From positions 1 to 38,499 of the IMG/VR virus record IMGVR_UViG_3300047553_000388: 38,499 bases of DNA; one strand, written 5' to 3'. The position numbers and the translations under genes are program-made. Origin of the DNA: a virus. The stretch's first letter is position 1; every line of letters starts with the position of its first letter. The notes under the pieces are model-generated. The model searched no databases. It worked only from the letters and a program-made list of their open reading frames with translations, and was not told the origin of the DNA. Below, in pieces: positions 1 to 6,356 of this stretch.

Positions 1-68
1 CTTGGGCCGCTGCTTGGGACGCTGCTGGGGACGCTGCTGGGGCCGCTGCTGGGGACGCTGCTGGGGGC
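1..68 (+). repeat. 12-bp tandem repeat (GCTGCTGGGGAC-like)
   Basis: Five units of about 12 bp (9-20, 21-32, 33-44, 45-56, 57-68), preceded by a partial unit, differ by one or two bases. The unit length is a multiple of three, so the repeat encodes tetrapeptides in the partial gene at 3-200. It may extend beyond the left edge. Confidence 0.75.
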
Positions 69-200
69 GCCAGTTCTGAAATCCAAGGAACCGCAATTTT
101 CAAGCAAGATGGCAGGCCGTTTTTCTTCCTCCCGATGTTCGGCTTTGCATCGCCCGAGGACATTCCGGCGCGTCCTGCTGATTATGGACTGGTGGCATGA
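3..200 (+). CDS. C-terminal end of a phage protein with AAxD/AAxA tetrapeptide repeats (partial)
   Basis: The reading frame is open from the left edge and stops with TGA at 198-200, so only the last 65 residues are present. It starts with a run of tetrapeptides (AAAW, DAAG, DAAG, AAAG, DAAG) and continues into a compact tail containing FKQDGRPFFFLPMFGF. I chose this frame over the two other open frames because its tail looks like folded protein and its stop overlaps an ATG in an ATGA junction, the usual arrangement in this operon. Alanine-rich repeats of this kind are common near the ends of phage proteins of unknown role. I do not recognise the family and assign no function. Confidence 0.55.
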   Translation, partial: WAAAWDAAGDAAGAAAGDAAGGASSEIQGTAIFKQDGRPFFFLPMFGFASPEDIPARPADYGLVA

Positions 201-242
201 CCGAGATTGAGAAGAAGCCCGCGCAGCACTGGAGGGGAAGAA

Positions 243-449
243 ATGACTGACACCCCCACCCACTTCCGCTTTCGCCTAGGCGACAAGGTGCGCAAGGTCC
301 GTGGCTCGTCATGGCGCGGCACTGTCTGCGGTTGGTATAGCACCGACCACACGCCTGAGGGCTACAACGTCAACAGCGATTTTGAGCCGGGGTCTGTCCA
401 GTGCTGGCCGCTGGCGGCGCTTGAGGCTTGGGAGATCGACAATGGATGA
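243..449 (+). CDS. Type B dihydrofolate reductase-like (R67/DfrB family) SH3-like protein
   Basis: This 68-residue protein matches the R67 plasmid dihydrofolate reductase along nearly its whole core: LGDKVRK, a conserved Trp-x-Gly, GWYST, TPEGY, then PGSVQCWPLAALE. R67-type enzymes are small SH3-like barrels that form a homotetramer with one central pore. They reduce dihydrofolate with NADPH and are insensitive to trimethoprim. Against R67, the residues equivalent to Lys32, Ser65, Val66 and Gln67 are kept (here Lys18, Ser51, Val52, Gln53), while the Ile68-Tyr69 pair of the VQIY motif is Cys54-Trp55. The ATG at 243 follows GGAGGGGAAG. It overlaps the next gene by 8 bp. The family call is strong. 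Whether it has reductase activity is unknown, and a non-enzymatic SH3-like role is possible. Confidence 0.8.
   Translation: MTDTPTHFRFRLGDKVRKVRGSSWRGTVCGWYSTDHTPEGYNVNSDFEPGSVQCWPLAALEAWEIDNG
431..445 (+). repeat. 15-bp direct repeat at a gene junction, copy 1
   Basis: GGAGATCGACAATGG spans the end of the DfrB-like gene and the ATG of the next gene. An identical copy lies at 708-722 at the next junction. Both upstream proteins therefore end in EIDNG. Confidence 0.8.
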
Positions 450-726
450 AATGATCGCAGCGATGGCGATTGCCATGTGTCAAAGCGCGTTAGGTGGCAA
501 GCGCTGCCCTTGCGCCGAAACAGGCAAGTTCAACTGCCGCAACGAATACCCCGGTGAACAGGCCACCGTCGCCTACAACGCCATGCGCGAGACGCTGGTG
601 CCGGTGATGTATGCCGTGGAGGAGGAGGGCCACCCGATCATCAGCTACATCACCCGTGAAAAGCCTACCGAACAGGCAACCAGTGTTACACCCCTCTACG
701 CACTCCCGGAGATCGACAATGGTTAA
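442..726 (+). CDS. Small cysteine-containing phage protein, unknown function
   Basis: This 94-residue protein starts at an ATG overlapping the end of the DfrB-like gene. A Cys-rich patch near residues 13-32 (CQSALGGKRCPCAETGKFNC) could bind a metal, but no named family is recognised. The C-terminus ends EIDNG, the same as its upstream neighbour, because a 15-bp DNA repeat covers both gene ends. It lies in a run of very small accessory genes with lower GC at third codon positions than the replication genes, which suggests modular exchange. Confidence 0.6.
   Translation: MDEMIAAMAIAMCQSALGGKRCPCAETGKFNCRNEYPGEQATVAYNAMRETLVPVMYAVEEEGHPIISYITREKPTEQATSVTPLYALPEIDNG
708..722 (+). repeat. 15-bp direct repeat at a gene junction, copy 2
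   Basis: This is identical to 431-445. It covers the last codons of the gene at 442-726 and the ATG of the gene at 719-901. Confidence 0.8.
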
Positions 727-901
727 GGTGACACAGGCTGACCGCATCGCCGCCCTGATCGCTGCCGGTGACAGGCTGGCGGGGTTTGCGGGGCATGATG
801 ATGGGTGCTCATCTGGAGGGCCTTACCCGTTCCCTGAAGATCGCTGCACCTGCGGCTACACCGAGGCTTGGAAGCAGTGGAAGGAGGTGCGGGGTGAGTG
901 A
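719..901 (+). CDS. Small phage protein with His/Cys motif
   Basis: This 60-residue protein starts at the ATG inside the second 15-bp repeat and overlaps the upstream stop by 8 bp. The C-terminal half carries GHDDGCSSGG then RCTCGYTEAWKQW. The pattern of a His and Cys followed by Cys-x-Cys-Gly and a helix is common in short phage proteins and may bind one metal ion. No function is assigned. It overlaps the next gene by GTGAGTGA. Confidence 0.6.
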   Translation: MVKVTQADRIAALIAAGDRLAGFAGHDDGCSSGGPYPFPEDRCTCGYTEAWKQWKEVRGE

Positions 902-1220
902 GTCTTGCACTTGGCCGAACGGCACCTGCCAGCATTACGCTGAGAGGCAATCAAAACCTGACCCATGGGGGCGGGTCTGGATGCACTGCGAGGAAGGTCT
1001 ATCTATGAGCAATGCCAGTCTTGCGCGGTTCATGGGGTTTTGCCTGCGCAATCGCATCAAGGTTGGCGATATATGGGCCTTTCAGCCTAGCTATCCACGG
1101 TCTTTGGTCACTGCGGCTGTGTGCCTAAAGCCAGAGCAATTTGAAGCATTTGAGCGGGAGACAGGTGGAAAGCTGCGAGAGCCTCCGAAGATCAAACTCA
1201 ATTCAGGAGGCCACCCATGA
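894..1220 (+). CDS. Small phage protein, unknown function
   Basis: This 108-residue protein is read from GTG at 894, which follows a strong AAGGAGG site. The N-terminus has three Cys and two His among its first 32 residues (including CTWPNGTCQHYAE). A second in-frame start, ATG at 1004 behind GAGGAAGG, would give a 72-residue product beginning MSNASLARF, so both forms may be made. I prefer the longer form because its start overlaps the upstream stop. No family is recognised. Confidence 0.55.
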   Translation: MSESCTWPNGTCQHYAERQSKPDPWGRVWMHCEEGLSMSNASLARFMGFCLRNRIKVGDIWAFQPSYPRSLVTAAVCLKPEQFEAFERETGGKLREPPKIKLNSGGHP

Positions 1221-1495
1221 CCAACCCCATGACTGAAGCCGCCGCGAGGGCGATACACACCAGAGTTAGTAGCTCAATGGGGGAAACACTTAGCTGGGAT
1301 GATGAGTTTCCAGAGGTGCGCGCGGGATTCATTGCCGACGCCCAAGCCGCCATCACCGCCATCGAACCCATGATCCGCGCTGACGAACGCGCGAAGGTGG
1401 AGCGGGAGATTGTGGAGTGGTTGCGGGAACAAGACGGCCATGGATACGACCATATGAGGGCCGACTGCATCGAGGCCGGGGAGCATTTGAAATGA
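1217..1495 (+). CDS. Small helical phage protein, unknown function
   Basis: This 92-residue, mostly helical and acidic protein begins MTNPMTEAAARAIH and starts behind CAGGAGG in an ATGA overlap with the upstream gene. The middle (ADAQAAITAIEPMIRADERAKVE) resembles a widespread class of short phage proteins with an EP-x-IRADER motif, for which I know no function. It overlaps the second DfrB-like gene by 4 bp. Confidence 0.65.
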   Translation: MTNPMTEAAARAIHTRVSSSMGETLSWDDEFPEVRAGFIADAQAAITAIEPMIRADERAKVEREIVEWLREQDGHGYDHMRADCIEAGEHLK

Positions 1496-1665
1496 AAATA
1501 GGTGATACCGTCCGCAAGAAGCGCGGCTACCCATGGCCCGGCGTGATCGTGGCTGACTTCTTCAACCTCGCAGGCGAACGCCGCATCGTGGTTGAATGCA
1601 CAGTGCCGGAAGTCGCTGGCGCGCTGCATATTTATAACCCGGAGCAGTTGGAGGTGACGGGATGA
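1492..1665 (+). CDS. Divergent DfrB-like SH3-fold protein
   Basis: This 57-residue protein has the same plan as the DfrB-like protein at 243-449: IGDTVRKKRG, a conserved Trp15 then Gly17, a beta-rich middle, and ALHIYNPEQLE at the position of SVQIYPVAALE in R67. The Lys equivalent to R67 Lys32 is Lys9, and the catalytic-pore motif VQIY is LHIY, so Gln67 is replaced by His46. The TPEGY segment is absent and the loop before the motif is about two residues longer. It lacks the long N-terminal extension. The fold assignment is a good inference. Reductase activity is doubtful, and it may be a relative with another ligand. Confidence 0.6.
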   Translation: MKIGDTVRKKRGYPWPGVIVADFFNLAGERRIVVECTVPEVAGALHIYNPEQLEVTG

Positions 1666-2318
1666 CCAACAGCGAGATCATCGCCTTCGCCGCGCGCCTC
1701 TTCCACGTCGACCCGGCGCTCATGCGCAAGGACTGCCGCAACCGGCACGTCTGCCGGGCGCGCTTCGCCCTCTACGCTGGCTTCATGCTGCGCGGCGAGC
1801 TGCGGGGCTTTCCGCCGTCGACCTCCCAGATCGGCCGCTGGTGCCACCGCGACCACAGCACCGTCATCTACGGCCTGCGCAAGGCGCACGCCCTCATGCA
1901 GGCCGACGCGGCCTTCCTCGAGGCCGTCTGCGAAATTGCAACGGTGACGCAAGAAAGCCCTTGCAACACGCCGTTGCGTCCTGTACGGGTCGTTCATCAG
2001 CAACCGAGGAGGAACCCCATGGACAACCCCGAATACGTCGAAGCCCGCATCAATGAGCTGCTGGCCAAGCTGGGCGAGAAGCGCATCGCCGTCTACTGGG
2101 ACGGCGAACTGATCGAGCGCGACACGCCGCGCTGCTTCAACGTCTACTGGGAGGGCAACGATACGCCCTACTGGCTGGAGGACTACCGCAGCCGCATCAG
2201 CATCCACACCGAGGAGAACCGCTGCCGCTACACTGTCGACAGCGCCCGCTACTACGAGGACATCGCCGCCAAGCTGGCCGAGTTCCTCCCCACCGCCATC
2301 ATCGAGGAGGCAGCCTGA
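1662..2318 (+). CDS. DnaA domain IV-like DNA-binding protein, read through into a second domain
   Basis: Residues about 25-80 resemble the C-terminal DNA-binding domain of DnaA, ending in RDHSTVIYGLRKA (residues 63-75), close to the DnaA signature RDHTTVLHACRK that contacts the DnaA box. The AAA+ domain is absent, so the protein could bind origin-type sites but could not load a helicase on its own. After a linker at residues 93-119 the same frame continues into a separate acidic domain (from MDNPEYVEARINEL). A promoter-like unit and an SD-ATG lie inside the linker DNA, so the second part may also be, or originally have been, a separate gene (see 2019-2318). Start ATG 1662 overlaps the upstream stop by 4 bp. 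Confidence 0.65.
   Translation: MTNSEIIAFAARLFHVDPALMRKDCRNRHVCRARFALYAGFMLRGELRGFPPSTSQIGRWCHRDHSTVIYGLRKAHALMQADAAFLEAVCEIATVTQESPCNTPLRPVRVVHQQPRRNPMDNPEYVEARINELLAKLGEKRIAVYWDGELIERDTPRCFNVYWEGNDTPYWLEDYRSRISIHTEENRCRYTVDSARYYEDIAAKLAEFLPTAIIEEAA
1961..2004 (+). promoter_or_regulatory. Repeated early promoter-like unit, copy 1
   Basis: TTGCAA (1961-1966), 17-bp spacer, TACGGG (1984-1989), then CATCAGCAAC (1995-2004). A second TTGCAA lies 25 bp upstream (1936). The same architecture occurs near 5116, 11287 and 11847. This copy lies inside an open reading frame, 14 bp upstream of the ATG at 2019. Confidence 0.55.
2019..2318 (+). CDS. Alternative internal start: 99-residue acidic phage protein
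   Basis: The ATG at 2019 follows GAGGAGG and lies 14 bp after a CATCAGCAAC leader box, as at three other genes here, so translation from it is likely. The product (MDNPEYVEARINELLAKLGEKR, with a YWDGELIERDTPRC stretch and an acidic helical C-terminus) shares its frame with the DnaA-IV-like gene because no stop intervenes. Whether the longer fusion is also made cannot be decided from sequence. Function unknown. Confidence 0.55.
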   Translation: MDNPEYVEARINELLAKLGEKRIAVYWDGELIERDTPRCFNVYWEGNDTPYWLEDYRSRISIHTEENRCRYTVDSARYYEDIAAKLAEFLPTAIIEEAA

Positions 2319-2319
2319 C

Positions 2320-2592
2320 ATGACCCTGTCCGAGATCATCAACCCGTGGGGCGCGCTGCGCCGCCTCAAGGTCGCCCACGCGTGGCTCCGCGAGGAGTTC
2401 GAGAAGGAGCGTGCGCGGGCCGACCGCAGCGCGCGCAACGCCACCGACGCCCGCAACGCCGCCGACAATCACTCGCTGACGGCCATGGGCCGGGCGCAGG
2501 AGATCGACCGGCTGCGGCACCAGCTCCGGCAGGCGCACTTCCGCAACCCCAAGACGGGCCGCCTCGGCAGGCGCGGGGAGACGTTCCAGTGA
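2320..2592 (+). CDS. Small basic coiled-coil protein
   Basis: This 90-residue protein starts at an ATG behind GAGGAGG. Residues about 15-75 are a charged helix rich in Arg, Glu and Ala (WLREEFEKERARADRSARNA) typical of a coiled coil, followed by a basic tail, RNPKTGRLGRRGETFQ. No known family is recognised. The Arg-rich tail could contact DNA. It overlaps the next gene by 4 bp and belongs to the operon running into the primase-helicase. Confidence 0.6.
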   Translation: MTLSEIINPWGALRRLKVAHAWLREEFEKERARADRSARNATDARNAADNHSLTAMGRAQEIDRLRHQLRQAHFRNPKTGRLGRRGETFQ

Positions 2593-2753
2593 GCCAGACA
2601 ACCTACGAGCTGCGCAGCGTGCGCGGCAACCGACCCGTCTTCGCGTTTGACGACATCGTCAGGGCGCGGCAAGAGCAGGAGCGCGCCAGCGCACGGGGCG
2701 TCCGCCTCGCGCTGGTCCGCGTAACCCGTACCGAGGAAGTGATCGCCGCATGA
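2589..2753 (+). CDS. Small phage protein, unknown function
   Basis: This 54-residue protein (starting SQTTYELRSVRG after the initiator) begins at GTG 2589, which overlaps the upstream TGA, with GGGGAG about ten bases before it. It has a short beta-rich N-terminus, an Arg/Glu helix (RARQEQERASARG) and a final strand. Nothing identifies a function. The frame is supported by overlaps at both ends. Confidence 0.55.
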   Translation: MSQTTYELRSVRGNRPVFAFDDIVRARQEQERASARGVRLALVRVTRTEEVIAA

Positions 2754-3007
2754 CCCCCACCACCAAGGAAGACCGCGTCCGCGCCCTCGAGACGGCCATC
2801 GACCGCGCGGGCGGCATCATCCGCTTCAGCAAGGCGATGAACATCACGCATCAGGCCGTCTACAACTGGAAGCGCCGGGGCTGGGTGCCCGCCACGCAGG
2901 CGCTCATGATCGAGGCGATCTTCGCCGTGCCGCGCGCCGAACTCATGGAGCCGAGCCTCGCGGCCGTCCTGACGACGCCGCCGATCACGCACGACGACAT
3001 CCTCTGA
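2750..3007 (+). CDS. YdaS/Cro-type helix-turn-helix regulator
   Basis: This 85-residue protein has a helix-turn-helix of the YdaS/Cro kind: AIDRAGGIIRFSKAMNI, then THQAVYNWKRRG, then a WVPATQALMIEAIFAVPR segment. In this family the GG-x-x-(R/A)-(L/F)-A and Q-A-V-x-x-W motifs frame the recognition helix, and the VPAERV-like segment closes the fold. Members act as small repressors or Cro-like switches in phages and prophages. It is the only obvious sequence-specific transcription factor in the early arm, so it is a candidate ligand for the repeated CATCAGCAAC boxes; that link is inference. ATGA overlap upstream; it sits directly before the primase-helicase. Confidence 0.75.
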   Translation: MTPTTKEDRVRALETAIDRAGGIIRFSKAMNITHQAVYNWKRRGWVPATQALMIEAIFAVPRAELMEPSLAAVLTTPPITHDDIL

Positions 3008-3037
3008 CGCCGCCTCCCCGTGGAGAGGGACAACGAC

Positions 3038-5089
3038 ATGACACCCAAAGTGCGCCCTATCGCGCCGCACCTGCGCGCCCTCGACGCGCCTGAGCCGCTG
3101 CGTGCGCTGCCCTCATGGCTAATTTGGCGCTACGAGACCCACGCCGAAGAGCCGAAGCCCCGCAAGGTGCCCTACTACGCGGCAGGCCACCGCCGCTACG
3201 GCCAGCAGGGCAGCCCGAACGACCGGGCCAACCTGACCACCTTCGCTGCCGCCCGCGACGCCGCCGCGCGGCTGGGCTTCGACGGCGTGGGCTTCGCCAT
3301 GCTGCCCGACTGGCAGGTGACGGCCCTCGACGTCGACCACTGCGTCGACGCCGACGGCAACCTGCCGCCCGAGATCGCCGACATCGTGCGGCGCACCTAC
3401 GCCGAGTACTCGCCCAGCGGCTCAGGCGTGCGGGCCTTCTTCACGGGCGCGCTGGGCAACCACAAGAGCCCCGCGACGGCGGAGCAGTACGGGCTGGAGA
3501 CCTTCAGCAGCACCGGCTTCGTGACGTTCACCGGCAACATCCTCGGCCACGTCGACATCCTCGGCTACGAGGACAAGGTGGCGGCCCTGCCCCAGCCCCT
3601 GATCGACCTGTGCGAGAGGCGCTTCGGCAGCACCGCCTCCCGCTTCGACCCCGACGACATCATGGCGGGCTACGAGCCGAAGCTGGGCCTGTCCGTCGAG
3701 CAGATGGAAGACCTGCTGGCCGCCCTCGACCCCGACTGCGGCCGCGACGAGTGGGTGCGCGTCGGCATGGCCCTGCACCACGAGTGCGAGGGCGACGACA
3801 CCGGCTTCGACCTGTGGAACGACTGGTCGGCGCTGGGCGGCAAGTACCCGTCCGAGGAGGCGCTGCGGCAGCAGTGGGACAGCTTCGAGCGCCGCAAGGG
3901 GCCGGGCCGCAGGCAGGTCACCATGGCCTCGGTCATCAAGATGGCCAAGGAGGCGGGCTACGTCCGCCCTCTGGAGGCGGCTACCGCTGACGACCTGCGC
4001 AAGGTAGCCGCCGAAGTAGCGCAGCAGGACTGGGCACCCCGCGCCGGTCTCATGCCGCCCGACTACGACGGGCGCTTCCCGTTCTTCCGGGCATCCGACG
4101 TGGCCAACCGGCCGCCGCTGGACTGGTGGATCAAGGGCGTGCTGCCCAAGGCCCAGATCGGCGCGATCTTCGGCGCGTCGGGCAGCGGCAAGTCCTTCCT
4201 CGCCCTCGACATCATGGCGCACCTCTCGCTGGGCCTGAACTGGCGCGAGCGGCGCACGCGCAGGGCGAGGGGCCTCTACGTGGCCGCCGAGGGCGGCGCG
4301 GGCGTGGGCAAGCGCATCAAGGCGTGGGCGCGCAAGAACAACATCGACCTCGACGACCTCGACATTGCCGTCCTGACGGTCGCGCCGAACATCATGCTCA
4401 AGGACGACATCGAGGAGCTGGTCCGCGCCATGACGCTGGCCGGTGACTTCGACTACATCGTCCTCGACACCTACGCGCAGGTGACGCCCGGCGCGAACGA
4501 GAACGCCGCCGAGGACATGGGCCTCGCGCTGGCGCACTGCCGGGCGATCCACGAGGCGACGGGGGCCATGGTCATCCTGATCCACCACAGCGGCAAGGAC
4601 GCGGCGCGCGGCGTGCGCGGCTGGTCGGGCATCAACGCGGCGCTGGACTTCGCCATTGAGATCACGCGCATCGAGGACGGCGACTACCGCGAGGCCAAGA
4701 TCACGAAGATGAAGGACGGCGAGGACGGCCTGAAGTTCGGCTTCAAGCTCGAGATCGTCGTCACCGGCATCGACAGCGATGGCGACGAGGTCACGAGCTG
4801 CGTCATCACCGACGCCGACGCGCCGGTCGAGGAGAAGCCCATCGGCAAGGGCATCCGGCGGCGCGGGCGCATGGAGAACCACATCCTCGAGACGATGGCC
4901 ACCTTCGGCGTCAGCGACACGGTCAAGATCGTCGACCTCGTCGACCGCGCCGTGCAGACGTTCCCGGCGCCGGAGCCGGGCGAGCGCGACACGCGCCGCC
5001 AGCGGATTGTCCGGGCAATTCAGACGCTTGCCAAGGAGAAGGACGGCCCGCTGTCTTTGGACAACAACGTGGTCATTTTTTATGAGTGA
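3038..5089 (+). CDS. Bifunctional primase (AEP/Prim-Pol type) and RecA-like helicase
   Basis: This 683-residue protein probably primes and unwinds DNA at the phage fork. Residues about 25-190 are a primase-polymerase domain with the metal-binding pair in TALDVDH (Asp98, Asp100) and the later SPSGSGVRAFF motif (about 125-135), where the His often seen is Arg. Residues about 218-285 resemble a PriCT-type domain (DPDCGRDEWVRVGMALHHE). Residues about 365-570 are an AAA_25/RecA-like ATPase with Walker A GASGSGKS (379-386), Walker B YIVLDT (473-478) and an LIHHSGKD motif (514-521). The C-terminal 60 residues look like a winged helix. ATG 3038 is preferred over GTG 3020 because GGAGAGGG lies at the right distance. 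Confidence 0.85.
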   Translation: MTPKVRPIAPHLRALDAPEPLRALPSWLIWRYETHAEEPKPRKVPYYAAGHRRYGQQGSPNDRANLTTFAAARDAAARLGFDGVGFAMLPDWQVTALDVDHCVDADGNLPPEIADIVRRTYAEYSPSGSGVRAFFTGALGNHKSPATAEQYGLETFSSTGFVTFTGNILGHVDILGYEDKVAALPQPLIDLCERRFGSTASRFDPDDIMAGYEPKLGLSVEQMEDLLAALDPDCGRDEWVRVGMALHHECEGDDTGFDLWNDWSALGGKYPSEEALRQQWDSFERRKGPGRRQVTMASVIKMAKEAGYVRPLEAATADDLRKVAAEVAQQDWAPRAGLMPPDYDGRFPFFRASDVANRPPLDWWIKGVLPKAQIGAIFGASGSGKSFLALDIMAHLSLGLNWRERRTRRARGLYVAAEGGAGVGKRIKAWARKNNIDLDDLDIAVLTVAPNIMLKDDIEELVRAMTLAGDFDYIVLDTYAQVTPGANENAAEDMGLALAHCRAIHEATGAMVILIHHSGKDAARGVRGWSGINAALDFAIEITRIEDGDYREAKITKMKDGEDGLKFGFKLEIVVTGIDSDGDEVTSCVITDADAPVEEKPIGKGIRRRGRMENHILETMATFGVSDTVKIVDLVDRAVQTFPAPEPGERDTRRQRIVRAIQTLAKEKDGPLSLDNNVVIFYE

Positions 5090-5115
5090 ACTTGCAATTT
5101 TTTGCAGATAGGGGG

Positions 5116-5158
5116 TTGCAATCTCCTGTTTAGGCGTTATCTAGAGTTCATCAGCAAC
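5116..5158 (+). promoter_or_regulatory. Repeated early promoter-like unit, copy 2
   Basis: TTGCAA (5116-5121), 16-bp spacer, TATCTA (5138-5143), then CATCAGCAAC (5149-5158). A second TTGCAA lies 24 bp upstream at 5092. The unit occupies the 89-bp gap after the primase-helicase and drives the gene at 5179. Confidence 0.65.
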
Positions 5159-5178
5159 GCCAAACAGGAGATGAACTC

Positions 5179-5490
5179 ATGGCTACCAACCCCGTTATCG
5201 ACTTCGACGCCGCCCTCGTTGACCGCCTCGGCGACATCAAGGCGCAGATCGCCGACCTCAAGCGCATCGAGGCTGACCTCGTCGCCCGCCTCGCCGACAG
5301 CGGCGCGGACGCCATCGACGGCCGCTTCTTCCGCGCCACCGTCAGCCAAGTGGCCGAGCGCCAGTCGCTCGACGCCAAGGCCGCAGAGGCCAAGCTGCGC
5401 GAGCTGGGTGTCGACGGCCGCTGGTTCAGCAAGAACCAGAAGGTCACCAAGGGCTACACGACCGTCAAGGTCGTGGCGCGGAAGGCCTAA
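5179..5490 (+). CDS. Coiled-coil phage protein, unknown function
   Basis: This 103-residue protein has an N-terminal helix with heptad-like spacing (ALVDRLGDIKAQIADLKRIE), then a compact domain containing DGRFFRATVSQVAERQSLD and a basic end. Such proteins are frequent beside phage replication genes, and I know no function. The gene is first after promoter-like unit 2, with AGGAG before the ATG, so it heads an operon running to the GapR gene at 8670. Confidence 0.65.
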   Translation: MATNPVIDFDAALVDRLGDIKAQIADLKRIEADLVARLADSGADAIDGRFFRATVSQVAERQSLDAKAAEAKLRELGVDGRWFSKNQKVTKGYTTVKVVARKA

Positions 5491-5494
5491 GCCG

Positions 5495-5671
5495 GTGCTG
5501 GGCATCCTCGCAGCAGAGTTCACGTCGCGCGGCAGGGGCCTGCCCGCGACGCTGGACATCAACCGCATCATCGACGGCCGCCGGTCGCGCGTCATCTCGT
5601 TCAGCGTCGGCGGCAAGCGCGAGGCGCGCAAGCTGGCCGAGCGCTACGGCGCGCAGCCGTGGAACTTCTGA
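5495..5671 (+). CDS. Small basic phage protein, unknown function
   Basis: This 58-residue protein is read from GTG 5495, five bases past the upstream stop and behind GGAAGG. The sequence (LDINRIIDGRRSRVISF, GGKREARKLAERYGAQPW) looks like a small beta-alpha fold with a basic helix. No family is recognised. The start is inferred, since no ATG exists in this frame nearby. Confidence 0.5.
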   Translation: MLGILAAEFTSRGRGLPATLDINRIIDGRRSRVISFSVGGKREARKLAERYGAQPWNF

Positions 5672-5682
5672 GGAGACAGGAA

Positions 5683-5883
5683 ATGCGTGACAGAGACACC
5701 TACCGCAGCATGGACACCGAAGACCTGCTGCTCGAGGCCCGCGAGATGGGCATCGACCCCGAAATGGCCGTCGTGATCGCCGAGCGCCTCGACGTCCTCT
5801 ACAATCAGGCTTGGCACTACCACACCACCCACGAGAGCATGGGCGGGCGCTACACCTTCAACAACAGGAGCGAATACGCATGA
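5683..5883 (+). CDS. Small acidic phage protein, unknown function
   Basis: This 66-residue protein starts at an ATG behind GAGGAGACAGGAA. The first half is an acidic helix pair (DTEDLLLEAREMGIDPEMAVVIAERLD) and the end is aromatic and polar. No family is recognised. It overlaps the next gene by 4 bp within the same operon. Confidence 0.6.
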   Translation: MRDRDTYRSMDTEDLLLEAREMGIDPEMAVVIAERLDVLYNQAWHYHTTHESMGGRYTFNNRSEYA

Positions 5884-6356
5884 GCTACAAGATCGAGATC
5901 AACGCCGACAGCATCAGCGAGTTGGCGGGCAAGCTGCTGGCGCTGGCCGCGCAGATGCAGGCCACGCCGGTCGACCCGGTGATGCCCGAGGTCCGCGAGG
6001 CACCGAAGCCGAAGCGCGCCAAGGCCGAGAAGCCGGTGGAGGTCGCCGAGGCGCCGGTGGGGGAGCCTGCTGCCCAGCAGGACACCGCAGCATCATCGGA
6101 CCCGGCTATTATGCCGGAAAGCGATACCCGGACATCCGACACTGGCCTGCCTGCAACGAACACTGTCTCCCCTTCTGAGGCCGTCGTCTCGCTTGACTTC
6201 GAGAAGGACGTCGCGCCGCTGGTGTTGAAGGCCGTGGCCGTGAAGGGCAAGCCGTGGGTGCAGGAGGTGCTGGCGCAGTTCGGCGTCGAGCGCGCCTCGC
6301 AGGTGCCCGATGAGCGTCTGCCTGAGCTGGTGGCAATTGTGGCGGAGGCGGTGTGA
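5880..6356 (+). CDS. Modular phage protein with acidic/proline-rich linker
   Basis: The 158 residues fall into three parts: an N-terminal helical segment (about 1-35, SISELAGKLLALAAQM), a Lys/Pro/Glu- and Ser/Thr-rich disordered linker (about 40-105), and a C-terminal helical domain (DFEKDVAPLVLKAVAVKGKP then VLAQFGVERASQVPDERLPELV). The C-terminal segment resembles short helical domains found in many phage replication-associated proteins. I know no activity. The linker DNA (about 6095-6185) is less GC-biased at third positions, consistent with low constraint. A role as an adaptor for the neighbouring replication proteins is speculation. Confidence 0.6.
   Translation: MSYKIEINADSISELAGKLLALAAQMQATPVDPVMPEVREAPKPKRAKAEKPVEVAEAPVGEPAAQQDTAASSDPAIMPESDTRTSDTGLPATNTVSPSEAVVSLDFEKDVAPLVLKAVAVKGKPWVQEVLAQFGVERASQVPDERLPELVAIVAEAV

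Noticed and set aside
1-210. Alternative frame 1 at the left edge (LLGTLLG repeats)
   Set aside because: It is open to 210, but its tail is basic and unstructured, and its stop does not form an overlap with a downstream start. The frame ending at 200 is better supported.
197-250. 17-codon frame MTEIEKKPAQHWRGRND
   Set aside because: It sits neatly between ATGA overlaps, but has no ribosome site and no recognisable content, so it could be a short coupling frame or chance.
3422-4882. Minus-strand open frame of 486 codons
   Set aside because: It lies opposite the primase-helicase, whose motifs are clear. The sequence is typical of an antisense shadow.
6101-6117. Small palindrome CCGGC-TATTAT-GCCGG
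   Set aside because: It has only a 5-bp stem, lies inside the disordered linker of the gene at 5880 and has no T tract or operon end nearby.
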